A DNA stretch of 64,000 nt from Fibrella aquatilis (GTDB taxonomy: Bacteria; Bacteroidota; Bacteroidia; Cytophagales; Spirosomataceae): positions 62,001-126,000 of the forward strand of contig NZ_JAFMYU010000014.1 in assembly GCF_017353255.1 (NCBI RefSeq), read 5' to 3'. The notes below the pieces were generated by a model, which worked only from the letters and a program-made list of their open reading frames with translations, was not told the origin of the DNA and did no database searches. This document shows positions 16,970 through 26,393 of the stretch, piece by piece. Numbering within the stretch: the stretch's first letter is position 1; every line of letters starts with the position of its first letter. A program made the translations under genes and the position numbers.

Positions 16970-17845
16970 ATGCAGACCCAACAGGCTTTTACTCAGCAGG
17001 AAACTAACCCCCTCGCCAGCATCGAGCAGTGGGAGGACGATGTGTTGCTGCGCTATCCAGAGCCAACGCATAAAGCGAAGGAGGCTTACCGGAATTATGA
17101 TAGCCCGGAGCGCGACACCGTACGGGAGTTTTACCGCCTCAATCACCGCTACCAGACGTTCGATTTTGTGCAGGAAAAGGAAGGCGAGTTTCTGAAGTTC
17201 GATAAGAAGGAAATGCCCGTCTGGAACGCAATGGAATTTCTAAATACACTCGTTGACGATTCAGACCCTGATACCGACCTCGATCAGCTACAGCACCTGC
17301 TGCAAACCGCCGAGGCTATCCGCGCCGATGGTCACCCCGACTGGTTTGTGCTGACGGGCTTTCTGCACGATATGGGTAAAGTGCTCTGCCTCTTCGGCGA
17401 ACCGCAGTGGGCCGTGGTGGGCGATACCTTCCCCGTAGGCTGCGCACATTCCGACAAAATCGTGTACCCCGAATATTTTAGGGCTAACCCCGACAGTTAC
17501 GATGAGCGGTATAATACCAAATATGGTGTCTACAGCCACCACTGCGGCCTGAAGAACGTACATATGTCGTGGGGGCATGACGAGTATCTGTATCAGATCA
17601 CGAAAAATTACCTGCCCGAGCCGGCCTTGTACATGATCCGGTATCACTCGTTCTACTCGCAGCACCGCGAAAAGGCCTATGATCATTTGCTGGATGACCA
17701 CGACCGGGCGATGTTCCCCTGGGTGGATAAATTCAACCCGTATGATCTGTATTCTAAAAGCCCAAAACCACCCGTGGTAAGCGAATTGAAGCCGTATTAT
17801 GAAGACCTGATTGCTAAATATCTGCCTGCCACGGTTCGGCTGTAA
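16970..17845 (+). CDS. Inositol oxygenase (MIOX)
   Basis: 291 residues, the length of animal and plant enzymes. It converts myo-inositol and O2 to D-glucuronate with a mixed-valent di-iron centre. The expected iron ligands are visible in order: H in [20 protein letters not shown] (the HD pair), the [18 protein letters not shown] segment, [11 protein letters not shown] and the final aspartate in [16 protein letters not shown]. The N-terminal [20 protein letters not shown] also fits. MIOX is best known in eukaryotes and less common in bacteria. The adjacent sodium symporter could import inositol; uronate catabolism genes are not in the window. Confidence 0.95.
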   Translation: MQTQQAFTQQETNPLASIEQWEDDVLLRYPEPTHKAKEAYRNYDSPERDTVREFYRLNHRYQTFDFVQEKEGEFLKFDKKEMPVWNAMEFLNTLVDDSDPDTDLDQLQHLLQTAEAIRADGHPDWFVLTGFLHDMGKVLCLFGEPQWAVVGDTFPVGCAHSDKIVYPEYFRANPDSYDERYNTKYGVYSHHCGLKNVHMSWGHDEYLYQITKNYLPEPALYMIRYHSFYSQHREKAYDHLLDDHDRAMFPWVDKFNPYDLYSKSPKPPVVSELKPYYEDLIAKYLPATVRL

Positions 17846-17873
17846 GAATCTGACCCACAAGTGTAAGCGACGG

Positions 17874-17904
17874 TTGGAGTTTCAAAACAGCTTTCCTATC
17901 TTTG
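17874..17904 (+). promoter_or_regulatory. Promoter of the rpmG operon
   Basis: TTGG at 17874 and the -7 box TATCTTTG at 17897-17904, 19 nt apart. A strong match to the Bacteroidota consensus, 27 nt before the rpmG ATG. Confidence 0.75.
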
Positions 17905-17931
17905 CGCTCCCGTTGAGAAAATAACATAGCC

Positions 17932-18114
17932 ATGGCTAAGAAAGGTAATAGAATTCAGGTAATTTTGGAATGCACCGAGCAAAGGGCAGCGGGTGTTCCG
18001 GGTATTTCGCGGTACATCACCACCAAGAACCGCAAAAACACCCCTGCGCGTATCGAGCGCAAAAAGTACAACCCCTTCATGAAGAAGGTAACGTTGCACA
18101 AAGAGATTAAGTAA
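17932..18114 (+). CDS. rpmG: 50S ribosomal protein L33
   Basis: 60 residues, full length. It starts [17 protein letters not shown] and ends [17 protein letters not shown], the standard L33 ends. The zinc-binding cysteine pairs of some L33 paralogues are absent (one Cys only), so this is the zinc-independent form. It is followed by a DUF4295 gene. In related genomes rpmB (L28) usually precedes it; here it does not. Confidence 0.97.
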   Translation: MAKKGNRIQVILECTEQRAAGVPGISRYITTKNRKNTPARIERKKYNPFMKKVTLHKEIK

Positions 18115-18180
18115 TCAACTCATCAATGGCGGAACCCCGGCTTAGCGGCATGGTGGCATACGTCGAAACGACACAGCACA

Positions 18181-18336
18181 ATGGCTAAGAAGGTAGTTGC
18201 AACCCTGAAAACGAAGGATAACGGCAAAGCATTTGCCAAGGTTATCCGCGCCGTGAAATCACCCAAAACGGGCGCTTACACGTTCAAAGAAGAAATGGTG
18301 CCGGTTGATGAAGTGCAGAACGCGTTCAAAGCGTAA
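18181..18336 (+). CDS. DUF4295 small basic protein
   Basis: 51 residues, very basic (MAKKVVATLKTKDNGKAFAK). Short conserved Bacteroidota protein found between rpmG and ftsY. Probably ribosome-associated because of its charge and position; the function is not established. It lies 66 nt after rpmG and is followed by a terminator. Confidence 0.9.
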   Translation: MAKKVVATLKTKDNGKAFAKVIRAVKSPKTGAYTFKEEMVPVDEVQNAFKA

Positions 18337-18365
18337 TTGCCTTCCATCCCAAACCCAATACAATG

Positions 18366-18389
18366 AAGTCCCGATGAGGGACTTTTTTT
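18366..18389 (+). terminator. Rho-independent terminator after DUF4295
   Basis: Stem AAGTCCC / GGGACTT around GATGA, then a run of T to 18389. It ends the rpmG operon; ftsY therefore needs its own start. Confidence 0.85.
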
Positions 18390-18393
18390 GTTA

Positions 18394-18401
18394 TAGATTT
18401 G
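18394..18401 (+). promoter_or_regulatory. Candidate -7 box for ftsY
   Basis: TAGATTTG fits TAnnTTTG and lies directly after the terminator, 63 nt before the ftsY start. The -33 region is poor. Confidence 0.35.
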
Positions 18402-18402
18402 G

Positions 18403-18457
18403 TCATTGGCTTCGCTGTCATTTTACTGCGTAGTCATTCGCTTCGCTCTAATGACAT
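18403..18457 (+). repeat. GTCATTCGCTTCGCT word repeat
   Basis: Words GTCATT and GCTTCGCT recur (GGTCATTGGCTTCGCTGTCA, then TAGTCATTCGCTTCGCTCTA). A reverse-strand relative occurs at about 44386-44447. It lies in the ftsY leader. Confidence 0.5.
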
Positions 18458-18463
18458 TTCACT

Positions 18464-19426
18464 ATGGCCTTCTTCGGATTATTTGGTAAAGAGAAAAAAG
18501 AGTCGCTCGACAAGGGGCTGGAGAAAAGCAAAGACAGCTTCTTTTCCAAGCTTGGTCGGGCTGTGGTGGGTAAAACCACCGTGGATGAAGACGTTCTCGA
18601 CGAACTTGAAGACGTCCTGATCTCCTCAGACGTGGGGGTAGAAACCACTGTCAAGATCATCAAGCGCATTGAAGCCCGCGTGGCCCGCGACAAGTATATG
18701 GGCACCGACGAACTGGACACCATCCTGCGCGAAGAAATTGCCGGGTTGCTCTCCGACAGTACCGGCACGGCCATTACTGAACGTGCTGATTTTGAGCTGC
18801 CTGCAGATAAAAAGCCGTATGTGATCATGGTTGTCGGCGTAAACGGCGTAGGCAAAACCACCACCATTGGTAAGCTGGCCTCGCAGTTTCATAAGCGGGG
18901 CAAGAAAGTCGTGCTCGGCGCGGGCGACACCTTCCGGGCGGCGGCCGTAGATCAGCTCAAACTCTGGGGCGACCGTGTGGGGGTGCCCGTTATCTCCCAC
19001 GGTATGAACACTGACCCCTCGGCCGTAGCCTACGACGCCGTGAAAAAAGCCACCGAAATGGGTGCCGATGTGGTCATTATCGACACCGCAGGGCGGCTCC
19101 ACACAAAGGTGAACCTGATGAACGAGTTGTCGAAGATTAAGCGGGTGATGCAGAAATTCATCCCCGACGCCCCCCACGAAGTGCTGCTGGTACTGGATGG
19201 ATCAACGGGCCAAAATGCCTTCATTCAGGCCACCGAATTTACCCGTGTGACGGATGTTACGGCGCTGGCTATCACCAAGTTAGATGGTACGGCCAAAGGC
19301 GGCGTAGTCATCGGTATCTCCGACCAATTCCGTATTCCGGTAAAGTACATCGGCGTAGGCGAAAAGATCGACGACCTGCAAACGTTTGACAAGATGGAGT
19401 TTGTCGATTCGTTTTTCAAGAAGTGA
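18464..19426 (+). CDS. ftsY: Signal recognition particle receptor FtsY
   Basis: 320 residues: N domain to about residue 100, then the G domain with GVNGVGKTTTIGKLA near residue 125, DTFRAAAVDQL, DTAGRLHTK and TKLDGTAKGG. FtsY docks SRP-ribosome complexes at the inner membrane for co-translational insertion. The acidic A domain of the enterobacterial protein is absent, as usual in this phylum. Confidence 0.97.
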   Translation: MAFFGLFGKEKKESLDKGLEKSKDSFFSKLGRAVVGKTTVDEDVLDELEDVLISSDVGVETTVKIIKRIEARVARDKYMGTDELDTILREEIAGLLSDSTGTAITERADFELPADKKPYVIMVVGVNGVGKTTTIGKLASQFHKRGKKVVLGAGDTFRAAAVDQLKLWGDRVGVPVISHGMNTDPSAVAYDAVKKATEMGADVVIIDTAGRLHTKVNLMNELSKIKRVMQKFIPDAPHEVLLVLDGSTGQNAFIQATEFTRVTDVTALAITKLDGTAKGGVVIGISDQFRIPVKYIGVGEKIDDLQTFDKMEFVDSFFKK

Positions 19427-19428
19427 GT

Positions 19429-19548
19429 TTATTGGGCCACAGAGCTACACAGAGTTGAGGGGAGGTACACAGAGTTTCTTTTCTCTATTTTAGTTGAAAA
19501 AACTCTGTACACCTCCCCTCAACTCTGTGTAGCTCTGTGGCCCAATAA
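19429..19548. repeat. Long hairpin with 49-bp arms downstream of ftsY
   Basis: Arms 19429-19477 and 19500-19548 match at 47 of 49 positions. Words ACAGAG recur within each arm. It starts 2 bp after the ftsY stop and ends 12 bp before the next start, filling the whole gap. Confidence 0.95.
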
Positions 19549-19560
19549 CCTTTTTCTACT

Positions 19561-20019
19561 ATGCGCTATATCCTGCTCTTGCTCAGCTTCTTAACGACCA
19601 CTACTATAGCGCAGCATCGCAAAAAACCGGTGAACAGCAAGCAGGGTATTTGTGGTGTGGTAGTAGAGCGGAAGGGCAATCAGATGCCCGGCCCGGGTGC
19701 TAAATCCTCGCAGGGAGATCCCGTTTCGCGGGAGGTGTTGGTATATCCGGCCCTGATGATGGATGCCGTTGAGGGGATGGAAGAGGGCTTCGTTACCTCA
19801 ACCAAAGGCGTAGAGCCGATCAAAACCACCCGCTCAGACAAGGCAGGTAAGTACTGCATCTACGGCCTGCCTTCCGGTACGTATACGGTGCTGGTGCGTG
19901 AGCCTAAAGGTCTGTATGCCAGCCTTTTCGATATCGACGGGCGGCTCAACCCGGTGACGGTGGAGAAGCAAAAAGTGGCCCGGCACAACATTCAGATTAC
20001 GTATCAGGCGGCGTTTTAA
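19561..20019 (+). CDS. Secreted protein with carboxypeptidase-regulatory-like domain
   Basis: 152 residues, signal peptide about residues 1-18 ([17 protein letters not shown]). The body has the strand pattern of a CarboxypepD_reg-like beta-sandwich: [20 protein letters not shown], then [20 protein letters not shown], then [11 protein letters not shown]. Such domains are common on the Bacteroidota surface. The next gene begins directly after the stop, so the two are probably co-transcribed. Confidence 0.75.
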   Translation: MRYILLLLSFLTTTTIAQHRKKPVNSKQGICGVVVERKGNQMPGPGAKSSQGDPVSREVLVYPALMMDAVEGMEEGFVTSTKGVEPIKTTRSDKAGKYCIYGLPSGTYTVLVREPKGLYASLFDIDGRLNPVTVEKQKVARHNIQITYQAAF

Positions 20020-20655
20020 ATGGGAAATGTTTTATTGATCACGTTGCTTGTCCTGCTTCCATTTGGCTGGGTAATTTATAAGCTGATCCGATATAGTGCC
20101 GTGACAGTTGGCGACGAAGGGCCACTGAAGCAGCCTGTTCAGTATGCCTACGGTGAAAACGACGTGCTGAAGTGGTCGCAGATACCCCTGGTAGGTGTCA
20201 TGGTTATTATGTTCACGTGGATCTGCTGGCTGCTGGTATCGAACTTGGCTACGGCGACAAAACCATGGCAGTATGGCCTCGTTATTTTTTCGGCGCTGCT
20301 GTGGTTGGCGCTGGTGTATTTACTTCTCGTCTTTTTTCGGTTGGAACGAAAGCTTTGGGGTATGTTGCGTGATACCGTACTTACCCTGGACCCACACACC
20401 AAATCAATTTCCGTTGACCGGGCCGGTGACGTCATTGAACTGACGACTGCAAACACGGCTTTGATCGAGCATCACTGGCTGAATCAGGGAAAATTCGGCC
20501 ATTATTTCTACCGATTCGTTGATCACTCAGGCCGGAGTACTGCCTTTTATGATTATGGGAAAGGCCTTCCAGTTGCCCTGGATGTGTATTTCAAGGGTAC
20601 ACCTTACCGACTTGTTGAGCATCGTTACCCGTTTAAAGACATCCCGTTCAGCTGA
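20020..20655 (+). CDS. Hypothetical inner-membrane protein
   Basis: 211 residues. Hydrophobic helices at about residues 4-24, 60-82 and 88-110, then a soluble C-terminal half of about 95 residues. No family recognised. It starts at the base after the previous stop. Its last 31 nt overlap the 3' end of fbp on the other strand. Confidence 0.65.
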   Translation: MGNVLLITLLVLLPFGWVIYKLIRYSAVTVGDEGPLKQPVQYAYGENDVLKWSQIPLVGVMVIMFTWICWLLVSNLATATKPWQYGLVIFSALLWLALVYLLLVFFRLERKLWGMLRDTVLTLDPHTKSISVDRAGDVIELTTANTALIEHHWLNQGKFGHYFYRFVDHSGRSTAFYDYGKGLPVALDVYFKGTPYRLVEHRYPFKDIPFS

Positions 20656-21644
20656 TTGATCATATCGCTTGAGCCGATGAACAGGGGTGAGCGCTGATGG
20701 AGAGATGTGGGCGCTATGGCCAAAATGCGTTGCTCACCGTTGCAGGCACGGCCACCGGCCTGCTCGGCAATGAAGGCCATCGGATAGCATTCGTAGAGCA
20801 AACGAAGCTTGCCTTCTGGCAACCGGGCCGTTTGTGGATAAAGATAAATGCCCCCTTTGATCAGATTCCGGTGGAAATCGGCCACCAGCGAGCCGATGTA
20901 ACGGCCTGTCAGGCGTTGCTGCTTGCATTGTCGCAAATAAGCCTGCACGGGGATGGGGTAGTCGGCTTCGTTGCCGTCGTTGCACGAAAAAATCTGACCC
21001 GCACGGGGTTGCCGCAGGTTCGGGTGCGAGAGGATGTATTCGCCCAGCGAGTTGTCGTAGGTGAAGCCGCTTACGCCTTCGCCGGTGGTTAGCACCAGAA
21101 TCGTGGAGGAGCCGTAGAGGATGTAGCCCGCCGCCACCTGCTGATCGCCGCCCTGTAAGAAATCGGCCAGCGTAGCCTTGCTCCCCACGGGTGTGATGCG
21201 CCGGTAGATGCTGAAAATGGTGCCTATCGACACGTTGACGTCAATATTGGACGACCCATCGAGGGGGTCGATGGCCACCACGTACTTGGCGTTGTCGTTG
21301 CCGGTATGGATGATGTCTTCGTCTTCTTCCGAAATCAGTGCGCAGACTTCGCCGCCATTCTTCAGCGCCCGGATGAACCGGATATTAGCCACCACGTCCA
21401 GTTTCTGCTGCGTTTCGCCCTGCACATTATTTCCCGACCCCGCCGAACCGGTGATGTCCATTAGGCCCGCCCGATTTATTTCGCGGTTGATGATTTTGCT
21501 GGCCAACGCCATGTCGCGCAAGAGTTGCGAGAGTTCGCCGGTGGCATACGGAAACGCCGTTTGCCGTTGCATAATGTACCGGTCGAGGGTGGTGCCGACG
21601 GGCAGAGCCAGATTGGCCAGCGCAGTCTGAACGTTCATGGTCAT
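20625..21644 (-). CDS. fbp: Fructose-1,6-bisphosphatase, class I
   Basis: 339 residues from the ATG at 21644 (a second ATG lies at 21638). Class I signature [20 protein letters not shown] near residue 128; [11 protein letters not shown] supplies metal-binding acids; [10 protein letters not shown] and [20 protein letters not shown] follow. It removes the 1-phosphate of fructose-1,6-bisphosphate in gluconeogenesis. It lies 66 bp downstream of pckA on the same strand, so the two form a gluconeogenic unit. Confidence 0.95.
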   Translation of the reverse strand: MTMNVQTALANLALPVGTTLDRYIMQRQTAFPYATGELSQLLRDMALASKIINREINRAGLMDITGSAGSGNNVQGETQQKLDVVANIRFIRALKNGGEVCALISEEDEDIIHTGNDNAKYVVAIDPLDGSSNIDVNVSIGTIFSIYRRITPVGSKATLADFLQGGDQQVAAGYILYGSSTILVLTTGEGVSGFTYDNSLGEYILSHPNLRQPRAGQIFSCNDGNEADYPIPVQAYLRQCKQQRLTGRYIGSLVADFHRNLIKGGIYLYPQTARLPEGKLRLLYECYPMAFIAEQAGGRACNGEQRILAIAPTSLHQRSPLFIGSSDMINQLNGMSLNG

Positions 21645-21663
21645 ACGTGAGTAGTGGTGTAAG

Positions 21664-21700
21664 CTGTTACTGTTCAGCAAGTTAAACTGAACAGTAACAG
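21664..21700. repeat. Perfect 14-bp hairpin between pckA and fbp
   Basis: Arms 21664-21677 and 21687-21700, 9-nt loop, no T tract on the minus strand. It sits between the pckA stop (21711) and the fbp start (21644), like the other gap-filling hairpins. It may tune fbp expression. Confidence 0.88.
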
Positions 21701-21710
21701 GGTGGCTGGC

Positions 21711-23324
21711 TCAGTACTGATTAATTTCGGCTCGTTTGGCGTCGAAAAGGCCACAGACGTGGGTGGCCTGTTGGTCATACGCAGTGGCGTCGGTCCAGGC
21801 GTCGCGGGGGTTGAGCAGCGTGGCGGGCACATTGGGGCAGGTTTGCGGAATGGCCAGCCCAAAAACCGGATGGCGCTGATACGTCACCACGTCGGGGTCG
21901 AGGGCACCCGTGAGCGCGGCCCGGATGAGTGCGCGGGTGTGGGTGAGGCTGATGCGCTTGCCCACGCCGAAGCCGCCGCCCGTCCAGCCGGTGTTGACGA
22001 GCCATACCTCCGTATTATGTTCCCGGATCTTTTCACCGAGCATGGCCGCGTATTGGGTGGGGTGGAGGGGCATGAACGCTGCACCAAAACAAGCCGAAAA
22101 CGTGGCTTGTGGCTCGGTAACGCCCATTTCGGTGCCTGCCACTTTCGCCGTATAACCCAGCAAAAAGTAGTCCATCGCCTGTTCGGGCGTGAGGCGCGAG
22201 ATAGGCGGGAGCACCCCGAAAGCGTCGCAGGTGAGGAAGAAAATCGTGTTTGGATGCCCCCCTACCGATGGTAGTTGGACATTGTCGATAAAGTGAATCG
22301 GGTAGGACGTCCGCGTGTTTTCGGTCAGTGTCGTATCGGCGTAGTTGACCTGACCGCTACCGGGTTTGAACCGCGTGTTTTCCACGATAGCTCCGTAGCG
22401 GATGGCATCGAAAATCTGCGGCTCGTGTTCGCGGGTGAGGTCGATCACTTTGGCGTAGCAGCCGCCTTCAAAGTTGAAAATACCGTCATTGCTCCAGCCG
22501 TGTTCATCGTCGCCAATCAGGCACCGGTCAGAGTCGGCCGAGAGCGTGGTTTTGCCCGTGCCCGACAGGCCAAAGAAGACGGCCACGTCGGGTTTGCCGT
22601 CGGGGCGGGCGTGGCCGATATTGGCCGAGCAGTGCATGGGCAGCACGTTTTGCCGGGGCAGCAGGAAGTTGAGGGCCGAAAAAATGCCTTTCTTGATCTC
22701 ACCCGCGTAGCCCGTACCGCCAATGAGCAGCACCCGTTTCGACAGGTTCAGGATGGCGAAATTCCCGTTCCGAGTACCGTCTTCGGCGGGGTTTGCCACA
22801 AAATCGGGCACGGCCAGTACGGTGAAATCGGGTTTGAACGTACCCAGTTTATTGTCAGGTACACGCAGGAACATGTTGTAACAGAATAGGTTATGCCAGG
22901 CCGAGGTGGTTAGGATACATAAATTCAACTGATGATCGGCATCGGCTCCGGCGTTGGCATAGCGTACATAGGCGGTCTGGTATTCCAGGAAATTCCGCAT
23001 TCGCCGGTGCAGCCGGTCAAACTGCGCTTCATCGAACGGGATGTTTACCTTACCCCAATCGACGGTGTCGGCAGTTAGCGCATCGTGTACGATATACCGG
23101 TCTTTGGGCGAGCGGCCCGTAAACCGTCCTGTAGCGCACATCAACGCCCCGGTGTCGGTCAGTTGACCTTCGCCACGGCGCACGGCATGTTCGATCAGGG
23201 TTGAAGGTGGCAATTGGAAATACAGCTCGGCGGGGTCGCGGAGTTGTAAAAAATCAATCGCCTGATCGGCGGGTGATTGAAGCCCAATGAGTTGGGCAAA
23301 CGGCTGTCCCTGTTCGATAACCAT
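21711..23324 (-). CDS. pckA: Phosphoenolpyruvate carboxykinase (ATP)
   Basis: 537 residues, normal length. P-loop GLSGTGKTTLSADSDRCLIG near residue 250, the preceding IGGTGYAGEIKKGIFS, and the DDEHGWSNDGIFNFEGGCYA metal/oxaloacetate region are all present. It converts oxaloacetate and ATP to phosphoenolpyruvate, the entry step of gluconeogenesis. It is divergent from an XRE-type regulator with a palindrome between them. Confidence 0.97.
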   Translation of the reverse strand: MVIEQGQPFAQLIGLQSPADQAIDFLQLRDPAELYFQLPPSTLIEHAVRRGEGQLTDTGALMCATGRFTGRSPKDRYIVHDALTADTVDWGKVNIPFDEAQFDRLHRRMRNFLEYQTAYVRYANAGADADHQLNLCILTTSAWHNLFCYNMFLRVPDNKLGTFKPDFTVLAVPDFVANPAEDGTRNGNFAILNLSKRVLLIGGTGYAGEIKKGIFSALNFLLPRQNVLPMHCSANIGHARPDGKPDVAVFFGLSGTGKTTLSADSDRCLIGDDEHGWSNDGIFNFEGGCYAKVIDLTREHEPQIFDAIRYGAIVENTRFKPGSGQVNYADTTLTENTRTSYPIHFIDNVQLPSVGGHPNTIFFLTCDAFGVLPPISRLTPEQAMDYFLLGYTAKVAGTEMGVTEPQATFSACFGAAFMPLHPTQYAAMLGEKIREHNTEVWLVNTGWTGGGFGVGKRISLTHTRALIRAALTGALDPDVVTYQRHPVFGLAIPQTCPNVPATLLNPRDAWTDATAYDQQATHVCGLFDAKRAEINQY

Positions 23325-23356
23325 GTGCTTGTGTGATTGCTACGCTAACTGACATA

Positions 23357-23364
23357 CAAAAGTA
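23357..23364 (-). promoter_or_regulatory. -7 promoter box of pckA
   Basis: Minus-strand TACTTTTG, 33 nt before the pckA ATG. The matching -33 position falls inside the 16-bp palindrome at 23383-23398. Confidence 0.6.
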
Positions 23365-23382
23365 TAGCGGATTTTATAAAAA

Positions 23383-23398
23383 TAGCGAACGTTCGCTA
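23383..23398. promoter_or_regulatory. 16-bp palindromic operator between pckA and the XRE regulator
   Basis: TAGCGAACGTTCGCTA is a perfect palindrome. It covers the -33 region of the pckA promoter and lies about 35 bp upstream of the -7 box of the divergent regulator. It is the natural candidate for the regulator's binding site. Confidence 0.6.
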
Positions 23399-23432
23399 AA
23401 TTATTTTCAAACGCTGATTTAACGGTATCGCT

Positions 23433-23440
23433 TACTTTTG
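23433..23440 (+). promoter_or_regulatory. -7 promoter box of the XRE regulator
   Basis: TACTTTTG only 5 nt before the ATG at 23446, which implies a very short or leaderless 5' end. Confidence 0.5.
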
Positions 23441-23445
23441 CAGCT

Positions 23446-24936
23446 ATGACCACAGACCGGGAAAAAGTACGGCTCATTTTTGGCTTCAAACTGAAGCAAC
23501 TTCGGCAGGAGCGGGGCCTGTCGACCTATGATCTGGCCGACCGGACGGGGTTGTCGCCGTCGTACCTCAACGAGATCGAGAAAGGCAAGAAGTACCCCAA
23601 GACAGAGAAGATTTTCGCCATCGCCAAAGCCCTCGACACTGACTACGACGCGCTGGTGTCGCTGAAGGTGAGTAAGCAGCTAGAGGCAGTAGCAGAGCTG
23701 CTTAACTCGAATATTCTCAATGAGTTGCCCTTGGAGCTGTTCGGTATTGAGCCGGGCTATTTCTTGGAAATGATGGCCGCTGCCCCCGCCAAACTGAGTG
23801 CGTTTATCAATACCCTGATCGAGATTGGCCGGAATTATGACCTGCGCGTGGAGCAGTTTTATTACTCGGTGTTGCGCACCTATCAGGCCATGCACGACTC
23901 CTATTTTGAGGACATCGAAGCGCAGGCCGATCAGTTTCTGGCCCACCACCCGCTACCCGTTGCCCCCGCCGATAGCCCGGCTTTTCTGGCACAGGTACTA
24001 ACGGCTGAATTCGGTTGTGCTGTTGAACCCTATGATCAAACCAGTCAGCCGACTATGTCTACGCTACGGTCGGTATTTTTGCCAGAGAAGAATAAGCTAC
24101 TGATTAACAAAGGGTTATCTGTAGAACAAACGGCATTCACACTGGGCCGTGAGGTGGGCTACCGGCAACTGAACCTGACGCAACGCCCCCTGGAGTCGTC
24201 GATGCTGGCGGCGGCTTCGTTCGACGAAGTGCTCAACAATTTCCGGGCGTCGTATTTCGCGCGGGCCATTCTCATGCCCCGCGCCCAAGTGCTGCCCATG
24301 CTGACCGACGCATTGGCGCAGCCTACCTGGCAACCCGACCGGATGCTGGCCATGATGGCCTGCTTTGCTGTGACACCCGAAATGTTCCTCTCGCGGGTGA
24401 TGAACCTGATCGCCAGCCACTTCGGCCTGAAAGATTTGTTTTTTATCCGGTTCGACCAACCCACTGAGCAACAGCGGTTTGTAATTTCGAAAGAGCTACA
24501 CCTGAGCCGTCTGCACGCGCCCCATGGCGTAGCTCGCGATGAGCATTATTGCCGTCGGCAGGTGGCCCTGACTATGCTCAACGACATGCGTACGCAGCAG
24601 GCCGACGGCAGTTGGGATGGGCAGCCTTTTTGCCAGGCGCAGATCACGACCTATGTACCCAATGGGCAGGCGTATTTCGTGCTGTCTATTGCCAAGTCGT
24701 CGCCGCCCTCTACCACCAACAGCAGCATCAATATTGGTCTGCCTATTACTGACGACCTTCGCCACGTCATTGCCTTCCTGGATGACCCCGCCATTCCCCG
24801 CACCGACGTCGGCGACACCTGCGAACGCTGCTCTATTCCAGACTGTCAGGTACGTGCCGCCCCCGCCACGGTACTGGCTAAACGTGAGCAGGTTGAGCAT
24901 ATAAAAGCGGCGATTGCTGGGTTGAGGGAGGAATGA
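23446..24936 (+). CDS. XRE family regulator of the short-chain fatty-acid/RamB type
   Basis: 496 residues. N-terminal helix-turn-helix (LRQERGLSTYDLADRTGLSP, then SYLNEIEKGKKYPKTEKIF). A long middle section is followed by a C-terminal DUF2083-like part with four cysteines (DVGDTCERCSIPDCQVRAAP). In other bacteria this architecture belongs to regulators of acetate/propionate metabolism (RamB, ScfR). The divergent position to pckA-fbp and the shared palindrome suggest control of gluconeogenesis. The middle HEXXH peptidase motif of IrrE proteins is not conserved (LGREVGYRQL). Confidence 0.85.
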   Translation: MTTDREKVRLIFGFKLKQLRQERGLSTYDLADRTGLSPSYLNEIEKGKKYPKTEKIFAIAKALDTDYDALVSLKVSKQLEAVAELLNSNILNELPLELFGIEPGYFLEMMAAAPAKLSAFINTLIEIGRNYDLRVEQFYYSVLRTYQAMHDSYFEDIEAQADQFLAHHPLPVAPADSPAFLAQVLTAEFGCAVEPYDQTSQPTMSTLRSVFLPEKNKLLINKGLSVEQTAFTLGREVGYRQLNLTQRPLESSMLAAASFDEVLNNFRASYFARAILMPRAQVLPMLTDALAQPTWQPDRMLAMMACFAVTPEMFLSRVMNLIASHFGLKDLFFIRFDQPTEQQRFVISKELHLSRLHAPHGVARDEHYCRRQVALTMLNDMRTQQADGSWDGQPFCQAQITTYVPNGQAYFVLSIAKSSPPSTTNSSINIGLPITDDLRHVIAFLDDPAIPRTDVGDTCERCSIPDCQVRAAPATVLAKREQVEHIKAAIAGLREE

Positions 24937-24999
24937 GTCCGAACTTTGCTACCCAAAACCCTCGTTACCCTCTAGCGACGCTTACAACCGCGACTTGTT

Positions 25000-26319
25000 T
25001 TGAAAACCAAAGGCTTACTTAAGAATAAAATTAATATTGTCACACTGGGCTGCTCGAAGAATCTGGTCGATTCGGAGACATTGTATACCCAACTGCGGGG
25101 CAACGGCATGGCCGTGACCCACGAGTCGAAAAAGGATGATGCCAACATTGTGGTGATCAATACCTGCGGCTTTATCGACAATGCTAAAGAAGAATCGATC
25201 AATACCATTCTGCGGTATGTGGATGCCAAAGAAGCGGGCGTGGTCGATAAAGTGTACGTAACGGGTTGTCTGTCGCACCGGTATAAAGATGAATTGGAGG
25301 TGGAAATGCCCACCGTCGACGCGTGGTTTGGTACGAATGAACTGCCCCGGTTGCTGAAAACCCTCCGCGCGGACTATAAGCATGAACTTGTTGGCGAACG
25401 GTTGCTAACAACCCCGGCGCACTACGCCTACCTGAAAATTGCCGAAGGCTGCGACCGCCCCTGTTCATTCTGCGCCATCCCGCTCATGCGCGGTCACCAC
25501 GTCTCCCGCCCTATGGACGAGCTGGTGATGGAAGCCAAATCACTGGCCCGGCGCGGCACTAAAGAACTGATTCTCATTGCCCAGGATCTGACCTACTACG
25601 GCCTCGATCTGGACAAAAAACGCTCTCTCGCCACCCTCGTTGACCGTCTTGCCGACGTGGAGGGTATCGACTGGATCCGGTTGCAATATGCCTACCCGTC
25701 GGGCTTTCCGCTGGACGTTTTGGACGTGATGCGCGACCGACCCAACGTCTGCAATTACCTCGATATGCCCCTCCAAACGGGTTCGACGGAGTTGCTGAAG
25801 CTGATGCGCCGGGGCATTACGCGCGAAAAAACGGAGGAGCTGGTGCATACCATCCGCGAGAAAGTGCCGGGTATTCACCTCCGCACCACGCTCATTGTGG
25901 GACACCCCGGCGAAACAGACGCCCTTTTCGAGGAAACGCTGGATTTTGTTGACCGGATGCGCTTCGACCGGTTGGGTACGTTCACCTATTCGCACGAAGA
26001 CCAAACGCACTCCTTTTCTATGCCCGACAACATACCCGCGGAAGTGAAGCAGGAACGCGCCGATGCCATTATGGAGGTGCAGGAAGGTATTTCGCACGAA
26101 AAGAACCTCGCTAAAATTGGTCAGACCTACAACGTGCTCTTCGACCGCAAAGAGGGGGGCTACTTTATTGGCCGCACCGAGTTCGACTCGCCGGAAGTCG
26201 ATAACGAAGTGCTCGTGCCTGTCACCAAAGACACGTATATCCGCCTCGGTGACTTCGCCCCCGTCCGCATCACCGACGCCCAGCCGTTTGATTTGTACGG
26301 GGAGCTGTTATTTCAGTAG
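25000..26319 (+). CDS. rimO: Ribosomal protein S12 methylthiotransferase RimO
   Basis: 439 residues. Radical-SAM motif CDRPCSFC near residue 151, N-terminal UPF0004 domain starting INIVTLGCSKNLVDSETLYT, and a C-terminal TRAM domain (DRKEGGYFIGRTEFDSPEVD onward). It adds a methylthio group to Asp of S12. The start is TTG: no ATG precedes the conserved N-terminus MKTKGLLKNKINIV. In related genomes rimO follows ftsY; here about 5.6 kb separates them. Confidence 0.96.
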   Translation: MKTKGLLKNKINIVTLGCSKNLVDSETLYTQLRGNGMAVTHESKKDDANIVVINTCGFIDNAKEESINTILRYVDAKEAGVVDKVYVTGCLSHRYKDELEVEMPTVDAWFGTNELPRLLKTLRADYKHELVGERLLTTPAHYAYLKIAEGCDRPCSFCAIPLMRGHHVSRPMDELVMEAKSLARRGTKELILIAQDLTYYGLDLDKKRSLATLVDRLADVEGIDWIRLQYAYPSGFPLDVLDVMRDRPNVCNYLDMPLQTGSTELLKLMRRGITREKTEELVHTIREKVPGIHLRTTLIVGHPGETDALFEETLDFVDRMRFDRLGTFTYSHEDQTHSFSMPDNIPAEVKQERADAIMEVQEGISHEKNLAKIGQTYNVLFDRKEGGYFIGRTEFDSPEVDNEVLVPVTKDTYIRLGDFAPVRITDAQPFDLYGELLFQ

Positions 26320-26393
26320 TTCGTCTCGCTTCTCAAGACCTGCTTTTCGCTGGTGACTGCCCAGCCCATCACCTCGGCGGAGGAAGATGCTTG

